From positions 1 through 21,042 of the forward strand of contig CALFIU010000078.1 of assembly GCA_937877455.1 (NCBI GenBank): a stretch of 21,042 nt of DNA, written 5' to 3'. A model generated the notes under the pieces. The model searched no databases, was not told the DNA's origin, and saw only the letters and a program-made list of their open reading frames with translations. Shown here piece after piece: positions 15,351-21,042 of this stretch. The translations under genes were made by a program, and so were the position numbers. Each line of letters opens with the position of its first letter. Position 1 is the first letter of the stretch. This stretch comes from an uncultured Bacteroidales bacterium. GTDB lineage: Bacteria > Bacteroidota > Bacteroidia > Bacteroidales > UBA3824.

Positions 15351-17246
15351 ATGAAAACCTTTAAAATATCCTCAATATTGGCCGCCGTATTATTTTTTTC
15401 GGCTGCAATTCCTGGCTTTGCGCAGGATTTGCCAAATTCTTTCAACTATCAAGCAGTGGTTAATAAAGACGATGGTTCGCCGGTGGCATCAAAAAATATT
15501 ACGGTAGAAGTTTCGGTAATTCAAGGAGAGAATTGCGAAACTAATACCTGTTCCGACATTCTTTGGCAGGAACTTCATTACACGCAAACCAACGATTTTG
15601 GGCTTTTTAACGTGGAAATTGGTTCGTCTTCTGCCACAAGTACGGGGCGAGGAACCGTTGCAAATTATTCTGATATTGACTGGATACACCCAACAGGAAG
15701 TTATTATCTTCGTGTGAGAGTAGATTTTGGTGAAGCCACTTATATCAATGGACTTACCGACCTTGGTACCTCGAAGTTTGCTGCTGTGCCGTATGCTCTT
15801 GTTGCTCTAACAACAGATCAAGCCAACAAGTTAAAAGTTACCGATGGTAAAATTGCTCACAAACTTTCAGAACTTACTGATGTAGATATAGATGCAGCCA
15901 CCAACGGACAAGTGCTTACTCTTGATGGTGGTGTGTGGACAGCAAAAACAGTTTCGGCTGGTGGAGCAGCAAATTTAAATGGATTGTCAGATGTTTCGGC
16001 TGCATCTCCATCAGAAGGACAATATCTTATATATAACAGCACGTCAAAAAAATGGGAAGCAAAAACCGTGGCTGCGGCTGGTGTGCCGTCGTTGGGTGGC
16101 TTAACAAATGTTGATGCAAGTGCTGATGCGGTGGCAACAGGTGCAATTTTATACAAAGATGGTGATAATTGGAAAGGTAAAAGTTTTTCTCTTAACGATT
16201 TAAGCGATGTTACTGCCTCAAGCCCAAGTGATGGCTATTTTTTGCAATATAATTCCGCAAGTTCTAAGTGGTTGGCTAAAAGTGTAACCATTCCTGAGCC
16301 ATATATATTAAAATCCCAAGGCCCAGCAATATCTTCTTCTGAATATGGCAAATCGCTTGGTTTGGATGCTTCTGGAAATTGGACTTTTATTGATGCGGGT
16401 GCTTGTTTGTGGGAAAAAGATGGCTCAAATATTAAAACTAAAACAAATAATCAAACAGTTGTATTAAAAGATGGTTCTGGTAATGATATTGTAAAGATTG
16501 TTCCAGGAAGTGGTATTGCTATTGGAACAAAAGCCAAGGTTTCGGCAACAAATGGGCTTGCATTAGATGGTGCAGAAGCAGCTGGTACTGGTTCTATAGC
16601 AATGGGCTCGGAAGGTACGTCAAATAAAGGTGATTATTGTATTGTATCTGGTGGTACTATTGGAGAAGGTGTAAAAAATTCAATTGCCTTTGGAAGTGGT
16701 AGTTCTGTTGGTGCAAATAATTCTTTTGCATTTGGAGAAGGTGTTAGTGTACATGGTAAAAGTTGTATGGTAGTAGGGTCGTATAATAGTTATATTAGTG
16801 CCAGTGATAATTATAGATTTGTAGTTGGTGGTGGTACATCTGCTACTAAAAGTACTGTTTTTTCTGTAAAGGGTGATGGATCAGCTATATTATCAGGATC
16901 ATTGACACAAAATTCTGATTCTCGTTTAAAAACTAATATATCTCCAATAGAAAATGCTTTGGATAAAGTATTGAAAATTAGCGGTGTAACTTTTAACTGG
17001 GACAAAAAAGTTGCTGTAAATGCTAATGCTTCTACAGCGTTGCAATATGGTGTAATTGCCCAAGATATAGAAAAAGTTTTTCCAGATTTGGTGTCAGACG
17101 GTCTTAATGGTTATAAGTCGGTAAACTACAATGGTCTTATTCCTGTGTTGATTCAGGCAGTTAAAGAACAACAACAAGAAATTGATGACCTTAAAAATAC
17201 TATTAACCAATTGATTGAAAGGATAGAAAAATTGGAAGAAAAATAA
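15351..17246 (+). CDS. Fibre-like surface protein with YadA-type head repeats and C-terminal Peptidase_S74 chaperone domain
   Basis: A signal peptide (cleavage near GFAQD) is followed by a beta-rich N-terminal domain (about 25-150) with the pattern FNYQAVV and YLRVRVDFG seen in Bacteroidetes surface proteins. Four degenerate repeats of 33-39 residues start at 172, 209, 248 and 281, each beginning L-x-x-L-[ST]-[DN]-V. About 388-480 read as left-handed beta-roll repeats like YadA heads (GIAIGT, SIAMGS, SIAFGSGS, SFAFGEG). From S522 the Peptidase_S74 domain begins with SDSRLKTNI and continues with YGVIAQDIEKVFPDLV and VNYNGLIPVLIQAVKE, ending in a coiled coil. In phage tailspikes this domain trimerises the fibre and cuts itself off at the Ser-Asp site, here S522-D523. 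No T9SS signal is visible, so how it leaves the periplasm is unclear. A trimeric surface fibre is inferred. Confidence 0.85.
   Translation: MKTFKISSILAAVLFFSAAIPGFAQDLPNSFNYQAVVNKDDGSPVASKNITVEVSVIQGENCETNTCSDILWQELHYTQTNDFGLFNVEIGSSSATSTGRGTVANYSDIDWIHPTGSYYLRVRVDFGEATYINGLTDLGTSKFAAVPYALVALTTDQANKLKVTDGKIAHKLSELTDVDIDAATNGQVLTLDGGVWTAKTVSAGGAANLNGLSDVSAASPSEGQYLIYNSTSKKWEAKTVAAAGVPSLGGLTNVDASADAVATGAILYKDGDNWKGKSFSLNDLSDVTASSPSDGYFLQYNSASSKWLAKSVTIPEPYILKSQGPAISSSEYGKSLGLDASGNWTFIDAGACLWEKDGSNIKTKTNNQTVVLKDGSGNDIVKIVPGSGIAIGTKAKVSATNGLALDGAEAAGTGSIAMGSEGTSNKGDYCIVSGGTIGEGVKNSIAFGSGSSVGANNSFAFGEGVSVHGKSCMVVGSYNSYISASDNYRFVVGGGTSATKSTVFSVKGDGSAILSGSLTQNSDSRLKTNISPIENALDKVLKISGVTFNWDKKVAVNANASTALQYGVIAQDIEKVFPDLVSDGLNGYKSVNYNGLIPVLIQAVKEQQQEIDDLKNTINQLIERIEKLEEK
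15864..16290 (+). repeat. Four degenerate protein-coding repeats inside the fibre gene
   Basis: Units begin at about 15864, 15975, 16092 and 16191. Each encodes a segment of the form L-x-x-L-[ST]-[DN]-V, then an A/S-rich turn, G-x-x-L, a hydrophobic strand and W-x-x-K-[ST]. Unit lengths differ (37, 39 and 33 codons between starts), so the copies are old and diverged rather than recent tandem duplications. Confidence 0.7.
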
Positions 17247-17334
17247 GTTTTTGTAAAAAAAATAATTCTTTTTAACAAGTTGGTATTAATAAATACGTAA
17301 AAACGATATTTTGTACATGGTGATTTTATATGAA

Positions 17335-17372
17335 AGGGTGGACACGTAGGAGCAAATCTGCGTGTCCACCCT
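17335..17372 (+). terminator. Long hairpin after the fibre gene, probable operon end
   Basis: A perfect 12-bp stem (AGGGTGGACACG at 17335-17346 with 17361-17372) extends by four more pairs, two of them G-T, to a 6-nt loop. AAATTTTA follows, a weak T tract. It lies 88 bases after the fibre gene stop and is the only terminator-like element before the next promoter. It is GC-rich for this core and may instead be one copy of a dispersed palindromic element. Confidence 0.55.
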
Positions 17373-17487
17373 AAATTTTATGTTCAAATGAATTTGACGT
17401 TTTTTTTTAGGGGTTTAAAAATCCATAATTTATGTGATTTCCCAAAAAAAACGTTTGCAAAAAATGAGTAAATGATTTTATAGTGTA

Positions 17488-17518
17488 TTTGTAGTCTTTG
17501 TTATTTTTTATATTTTTG
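17488..17518 (+). promoter_or_regulatory. Consensus Bacteroidetes promoter of the SGNH lipoprotein gene
   Basis: TTTG at 17488-17491, a 19-base spacer and TATTTTTG at 17511-17518 match both consensus elements exactly. Transcription would begin about ten bases before the ATG at 17534. This argues against the upstream TTG at 17498 as a start codon, since it lies within the promoter. Confidence 0.8.
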
Positions 17519-17533
17519 CAAAAAAAATATAAA

Positions 17534-18247
17534 ATGAGATTTTTATCGGGATTTGCCGTAAAATATTTTTTGATTGTGTTGCTTGCTCTATGTGGAGGGT
17601 GTAAGCAGAAATCGGCTATGAAAGCAGTTGTATCGCAACATTTAAAAGCACAAGGGCGCGATACCGTGCCGAGAATGGATACTACTAAACAAAATATTTT
17701 GTTGATTGGCGATAGTATGGCTTATTCTATGATGTTTAGAGTTAAAAACTATTGCGATTTTAATGGTCATGATCTCAATGTGGTATCGTTTGTAAGCGCA
17801 ACAACAAAAACCTATGCCGAATGTGATACGTTGCGTTATTACATAAATCTTTTTAAGCCGTCGTATATAATTTTTGTAATAGGAGCCAACGAACTATTTG
17901 CCTATAATGCACAATCGCGCATTAGTTATGTCAACACTGTTGCAGAGCAAATGAAAGGTATAAAGTCGGTGTGGATAGGTCCGCCTAACTGGGCAGAAGA
18001 TACTGGAATTAACAATGTTATGATGAAAAGATTTGGTAATAAAAAATTTTTCTTATCAAAAAATCTAACATTTACACGTATTCCAGGCGATGTTGTACAC
18101 CCAGACCGCGCCTCTGGTACAATGTGGGTTGACAGCGTTGCAAGTTGGATTATGAAAAAAAGTTATTATCCAATTAGGCTAAACCGTCCAACTCAACTTA
18201 ACCCAGTGCATGTTGATTTTGTTAAACTTGTTGCCAAAAGTTCTTAG
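17534..18247 (+). CDS. SGNH-hydrolase-family lipoprotein
   Basis: This 237-residue protein has a hydrophobic N terminus ending in CGGCKQKS, where C23 (or less likely C20) would be lipid-modified, so membrane attachment is probable. The SGNH/GDSL hydrolase blocks are visible. Block I is LLIGDSMAYS, with nucleophile S61. Block III is VIGANE, with N119 for the oxyanion hole. Block V is GDVVHPD, with D186 and H189 of the triad. This family removes acyl groups, often O-acetyl groups, from polysaccharides, peptidoglycan or lipids; the substrate here cannot be read from sequence. The ATG at 17534 was chosen because the TTG at 17498 lies in the promoter. The gene is a single transcription unit between the surface-fibre operon and the DUF6089-like gene. 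Confidence 0.82.
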   Translation: MRFLSGFAVKYFLIVLLALCGGCKQKSAMKAVVSQHLKAQGRDTVPRMDTTKQNILLIGDSMAYSMMFRVKNYCDFNGHDLNVVSFVSATTKTYAECDTLRYYINLFKPSYIIFVIGANELFAYNAQSRISYVNTVAEQMKGIKSVWIGPPNWAEDTGINNVMMKRFGNKKFFLSKNLTFTRIPGDVVHPDRASGTMWVDSVASWIMKKSYYPIRLNRPTQLNPVHVDFVKLVAKSS

Positions 18248-18443
18248 TTTTTTGGGTTATAGTTTGATAAATTTGTGTAAAATAAAATGACTATAACACA
18301 AAATATAACAAAAATTTTGAATGAAAAAAAAAGTTTTTTTTCTTTACAATAAATTAGATGTTTGTAAAGTTTATATGTATTAAGAGTACATAATTGTTCT
18401 CATTAATATTTACACAATTTTTTAAGAAAAAAACATATAGCAA

Positions 18444-19202
18444 ATGATAGCAATAATTGATAATCTAAAAAAACAAGGCAGCAAATTAGCAACTTCAATG
18501 CCAAAATTTTTATTGGCGTTGTTGGTTGTGATTTTTGCAGTTGATGCGTCGGCTCAAAAAAACAAATCAAAAGATTTTGATGAAATAGGATTATTTTTGG
18601 GTGCGGGTTATTACAACGGAGAAATATGCCCGACACGACCATTTTACAAACCAAAGTTTGCCTTTGGACTTAACATTAGGCATGGACTTAACGATAGATT
18701 TGCAATTTCGTTTCAAGCAATTAGGTGTTTGCTCGAAGGCGATGACCTTGATTTCAACAATACATATCAACAACTTAGACATGCTAAGTTTGAAAACGAA
18801 ATTGTTGAGCTTTCTTTACAAGCTGAAGTAAATTTTTTGCCATTAATAAAAGGTGATTATTATCATTGTTTTTCGCCTTATTTGGCAGTTGGCCCTGGGT
18901 TGACGGTAGGTTCTTTCCCAAACGAGGGACTACAATTTTGCATACCATTTGGTGTAGGTGTAAAGTTTTGCCCCACCAAACGCATTTCTTTATCGGCAGA
19001 GTGGAAATATCGTAAAATGTTTACCGATGTACTCGATCATATCAACGAAGACGAGTTTGATTCTGTTAATCCAAACATAGAACATCGCAAACAAAAATCG
19101 TTTCTTGGCGATAAGGATTGGTATTCGTTTGTTGGAGCTGTATTTAGCGTAGTTATTGGCGGCGGAAAAACTGGTATTTCTTGTCCTGCTTATCAACGAT
19201 AG
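18444..19202 (+). CDS. DUF6089-like outer membrane beta-barrel protein
   Basis: A 252-residue exported protein with a signal peptide ending VDASAQ. The N terminus is ambiguous: Met19 at 18498 would give a cleaner signal peptide (MPKFLLALLVVIFAVDASA) than the ATG at 18444. The mature part begins DEIGLFLGAGYYNGEI, then FAFGLNIRHGLNDRFAI, SPYLAVGPGLTVG, FGVGVKFCPTKRISLSAEW and DWYSFVGAVFSVVIGG. This alternating-strand pattern is that of the DUF6089 family of small barrels. In many Bacteroidetes this gene lies immediately before uppS and bamA, as it does here before uppS. The function of the family is not known; the position suggests a link to envelope biogenesis. The 196 bases before it are AT-rich with no clear promoter. 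Confidence 0.8.
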   Translation: MIAIIDNLKKQGSKLATSMPKFLLALLVVIFAVDASAQKNKSKDFDEIGLFLGAGYYNGEICPTRPFYKPKFAFGLNIRHGLNDRFAISFQAIRCLLEGDDLDFNNTYQQLRHAKFENEIVELSLQAEVNFLPLIKGDYYHCFSPYLAVGPGLTVGSFPNEGLQFCIPFGVGVKFCPTKRISLSAEWKYRKMFTDVLDHINEDEFDSVNPNIEHRKQKSFLGDKDWYSFVGAVFSVVIGGGKTGISCPAYQR

Positions 19203-19253
19203 TTTTTCTTAATTTTTGAAGTTGTAGTATTTAGATGAGAAAAAATACAAATA

Positions 19254-19994
19254 ATGTTGATAGACGAAATTAAACAAGGTAATATGCCAGAGCATGTGGC
19301 TGTTATAATGGATGGTAATGGACGTTGGGCAAAACAACATAACAAACCACGGCTTGAAGGACATGCTAAAGGAGCAGTTGCAGCACGTCAAATTGTGGAG
19401 GCAGCAGCAGAAGCTGGGGTCAAATATCTTACGCTTTATGCTTTTTCTGTAGAAAATTGGAATAGACCCAAAGATGAGGTTTCGGGGCTTATGAGTTTGC
19501 TTTTAAAATCGCTTGCCGAACAATTTGACGACCTTATAAAAAACAATGTACGATTGCTTACCATTGGCGATAGTTCGCTTTTACCGCAGGATGTATTGTT
19601 GCAAGTGCAACATGCTATCGCTCGTTCGTCGTCAAACACAGGACTTACAGTGATAATTGCACTAAGTTATGGAAGCCGTCAAGAAATTGTCAACGCTGTA
19701 AAAAATATTTTGCAATCGTATAAACAAAATCCTTTTGATATTGAAAATTTTGACGAAGAAAAGTTTTCATCGTATCTTTACACAAAGGATATTCCAGACC
19801 CAGAACTTCTTATTCGCACAAGTGGAGAGATTAGGATAAGTAATTTTTTGTTGTGGCAGATTTCGTATAGTGAGTTGTATTTTACAGATATTCTTTGGCC
19901 AGATTTTACAAAAGAAGATTTTTATAAGGCAATAGCAAACTATCAACATCGTGAAAGAAGATTTGGAAAAATATCGGAGCAAGTTAAATCGTAG
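19254..19994 (+). CDS. uppS: Isoprenyl transferase (undecaprenyl diphosphate synthase type)
   Basis: This 246-residue cis-prenyltransferase adds isopentenyl units to farnesyl diphosphate to make undecaprenyl diphosphate, the lipid carrier for peptidoglycan and other envelope glycans. MDGNGRWA contains the catalytic aspartate (D20). GHAKGAVAARQIVEAA, LTLYAFSVENWNRP, LSYGSRQEI, the substrate-binding LLIRTSGEIRISNFL, and RERRFG near the C terminus are all in the usual places. Length is typical. It starts 51 bases after the DUF6089-like gene and is probably co-transcribed with it. The gene that normally follows in Bacteroidetes, bamA, is missing; foreign-looking DNA starts within 100 bases. Confidence 0.96.
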   Translation: MLIDEIKQGNMPEHVAVIMDGNGRWAKQHNKPRLEGHAKGAVAARQIVEAAAEAGVKYLTLYAFSVENWNRPKDEVSGLMSLLLKSLAEQFDDLIKNNVRLLTIGDSSLLPQDVLLQVQHAIARSSSNTGLTVIIALSYGSRQEIVNAVKNILQSYKQNPFDIENFDEEKFSSYLYTKDIPDPELLIRTSGEIRISNFLLWQISYSELYFTDILWPDFTKEDFYKAIANYQHRERRFGKISEQVKS

Positions 19995-20083
19995 GGAAGT
20001 ATAAATGATTTATAATTTATAACCTTTGCATAAAAAATAGAGAGGTATAATTTATAGTTCTTTTTTTATAAAAAAAAGAAACA
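19995..20083. other. AT-rich spacer containing the probable right junction
   Basis: The first part (to about 20055) is TATAA-rich like the core. A T-run/A-run palindrome at 20059-20080 (TTC-T7-ATA-A-run-GAA) then leads directly into GC-rich sequence of another style. No gene is present. The change in base composition, promoter type and gene content across this palindrome makes it the best place for a chimeric or insertion junction. Confidence 0.45.
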
Positions 20084-20144
20084 CCGCCCCAGCCGAAAGT
20101 CATAGCCCACACAGGCTATGGCATTCGGCGCACAAGGGGGGCGG
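20060..20144 (-). terminator. Terminator of the reverse-strand XRE gene
   Basis: Read on the reverse strand, a large GC-rich hairpin is followed by TGTTTCTTTTTTTT. The outer stem pairs 20084-20090 with 20138-20144 (CCGCCCC/GGGGCGG). The inner stem pairs 20093-20107 with 20114-20128, with one A-A mismatch and one G-T pair, around the loop CACACA. It lies just after the repressor gene's stop codon. Confidence 0.75.
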
Positions 20145-20157
20145 CAAGCCACGCTTT

Positions 20158-20688
20158 TTAATCGTCAAGGAACGCTGCAAAGTTTCTGATAACAATTCCG
20201 TCTGTGCCTTTTTTCACAACGGCGGGGTTATCTAAAGCGGCAGTCTTGTATGAATTGTAATACTCGTTTGCTCTATCTTCTATTGCGGTTTTGGCTTCGT
20301 CATTGTCAACCTTTTCCATATCGGATTTAATCTCCGCTGTCTTGTTCTTTGCAGCAAACCATTCCCGCATAAACTTCTTTAAAAACCCGTCTTTAAATTT
20401 CAAAGCAACATTATCTTCTGTTTCAAACAGTTCCATATCTATTGCATTGTCAAGCATAAAAAGCAAGGCGGCAACTTCGCCTGCGGTAGATATTTCAAAT
20501 TCATAAAATACACTGTCTGAAACTTGCAGACCTGCGGCGATCTTTTTTAATTGTTCGGGCTTGGGATTTCTTATGCCCAGCTCATATTTTCTAATCGTAG
20601 CCGAGATAATTCCACAAGCATCGGCAAGCTGATTTTGTGACATACCTCTGTATAATCGGAACGCTTTTATTTTTTCGCCTATCGTCAT
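20158..20688 (-). CDS. XRE-family transcriptional repressor
   Basis: With the ATG at 20688 the protein is 176 residues; a GTG at 20703 in the same frame would add five. The ATG is favoured because GGGG lies nine bases upstream as a Shine-Dalgarno. Residues about 3-57 form a Cro/C1-type helix-turn-helix: IGEKIKAFRLYRGMSQNQLA, CGIISATIRKYELGIRNPKP, LKKIAAGL. The remaining 115 residues are charged and helical without a recognised domain and may mediate dimerisation or sensing. It is divergent from a partial gene at 20957, and its own promoter carries an operator-like site, so it probably represses itself and the other transcript. Sequence style and ribosome binding site are Firmicutes-like, typical of an integrative element or prophage control region. 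Confidence 0.88.
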   Translation of the reverse strand: MTIGEKIKAFRLYRGMSQNQLADACGIISATIRKYELGIRNPKPEQLKKIAAGLQVSDSVFYEFEISTAGEVAALLFMLDNAIDMELFETEDNVALKFKDGFLKKFMREWFAAKNKTAEIKSDMEKVDNDEAKTAIEDRANEYYNSYKTAALDNPAVVKKGTDGIVIRNFAAFLDD

Positions 20689-20729
20689 TTCATTCAACCC
20701 CACTTCATAAAAATTTTTCTTTTAAACTT

Positions 20730-20758
20730 ATCATAACACACAGACACAAAAATGTAAA
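20730..20758 (-). promoter_or_regulatory. Sigma70-type promoter of the XRE gene
   Basis: On the reverse strand TTTACA (20758-20753), a 17-base spacer and TATGAT (20735-20730) form a near-consensus -35/-10 pair. This is a Firmicutes style, unlike the TTTG / TAnnTTTG promoters in the core of the window. Confidence 0.75.
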
Positions 20759-20831
20759 GAATTTTAAAATTTACACTTGACAAAGACACAAATGTGTAGT
20801 ATTATATTATTTAGGATACGTCACATTTGTG
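20743..20831. promoter_or_regulatory. Three operator-like sites in the divergent control region
   Basis: GACACAAATGTGT at 20785-20797 lies in the spacer of the forward promoter. CACATTTGTG at 20822-20831 is the exact reverse complement of its ten-base core and lies just past the predicted transcription start. A diverged copy, GACACAAAAATGT at 20743-20755, lies in the spacer of the reverse promoter. The placement fits binding sites for the adjacent XRE protein; binding itself is inferred. Confidence 0.65.
20777..20805 (+). promoter_or_regulatory. Sigma70-type promoter of the partial gene at 20957
   Basis: A perfect TTGACA at 20777-20782, a 17-base spacer and TATTAT at 20800-20805 form a strong promoter. 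The spacer contains an operator-like palindrome. The expected start near 20812 gives a leader of about 145 bases. Confidence 0.8.
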
Positions 20832-20864
20832 CACTATCTTATTGGAACAGGAAATTCGTATTCC

Positions 20865-20918
20865 GCAAAATAAATTTTGCTACATACTCATAATCAATTT
20901 GCAATTTCAAATTGATTA
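20865..20918 (+). repeat. Two palindromes in the leader of the partial gene
   Basis: GCAAAAT/ATTTTGC (20865-20871 and 20874-20880) is followed by an 11-bp inverted repeat (20891-20901 with 20908-20918, loop CAATTT). Both lie in the untranslated leader, upstream of the Shine-Dalgarno at 20937-20950. No T tract follows, so they are not evident terminators. Confidence 0.45.
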
Positions 20919-20956
20919 AATAAAGGCTAATTATTTAAAGGAAGGGGGGACTTTAA

Positions 20957-21042
20957 ATGGGGGAGAATTTAAAAGTCAAAGTTACTTTACCCGATAAGGT
21001 TTCGGAGGTCATAAAGCAGCAGAAAATAAAAATGCCAATACA
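20957..21042 (+). CDS. Partial gene of a probable Firmicutes mobile element, N terminus only
   Basis: The ATG at 20957 is preceded by a very strong Shine-Dalgarno (AAAGGAAGGGGGG, seven bases upstream). Twenty-eight codons are visible before the window ends: MGENLKVKVTLPDKVSEVIK then QQKIKMPI. The start is hydrophilic with no signal peptide, so the product is probably cytoplasmic. The family cannot be named from so short a piece. Its strong, repressor-flanked promoter suggests an early or first gene of the element's forward operon. Confidence 0.6.
   Translation, partial: MGENLKVKVTLPDKVSEVIKQQKIKMPI

Noticed and set aside
17498..17533. TTG start extending the SGNH lipoprotein by 12 codons
   Set aside because: These bases overlap a consensus -7 promoter element and would lie before the predicted transcription start. 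The ATG at 17534 gives a proper signal peptide.
1..21042. tRNA, rRNA, CRISPR arrays, transposases or insertion sequences
   Set aside because: No cloverleaf-like or rRNA segments, no regularly spaced direct repeats and no transposase or integrase reading frames were seen anywhere in the window.

Overview
The window reads as a low-GC genome fragment of an uncultured Bacteroidetes bacterium, probably of the order Bacteroidales, with DNA of a different, Clostridia-like style at both ends. The core (about 400-20050) shows Bacteroidetes hallmarks. It has type IX secretion (T9SS) sorting domains of both type A and type B, a PorP/SprF-like outer membrane protein, a DUF6089-like barrel next to uppS, genes mostly without Shine-Dalgarno sequences, and promoters of the TTTG / TAnnTTTG type.

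Layout. Positions 1-356 hold the 3' end of an mgsA-type gene with higher GC and a Clostridia-like protein sequence. From 412 come mscL with a strong terminator, a membrane-anchored coiled-coil protein followed by tpiA, a 1663-residue exported protein of unknown function under its own promoter, and rsmE. A histidine block follows: a histidine-rich leader peptide, an antiterminator/terminator pair, then hisG, hisD and hisC, closed by a terminator. From 12417 to 17246 lies a tight four-gene surface operon. It encodes a PKD protein with a type B T9SS signal, a PorP/SprF-like barrel fused to an OmpA domain, a very small protein with a type A T9SS signal, and a fibre-like protein with YadA-type head repeats and a Peptidase_S74 chaperone domain. 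Then come a single-gene SGNH-hydrolase lipoprotein, a DUF6089-like barrel and uppS.

After uppS the bamA gene that usually follows in Bacteroidetes is absent. From about 20083 the style changes to a Firmicutes mobile-element type: a reverse-strand XRE repressor with a GC-rich terminator, face-to-face sigma70-type promoters with matching operator-like palindromes, and a partial gene with a strong Shine-Dalgarno sequence. The two flanks most likely reflect a chimeric metagenomic contig; horizontal insertion is the alternative.

The strongest biology is the histidine attenuator. His codons, leader stop codon, 20-position antiterminator and 11-bp terminator are arranged so that ribosome stalling at HHRHH would switch on hisGDC. 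The second is the T9SS operon, which looks like a self-contained cargo, outer-membrane partner and surface-fibre module.
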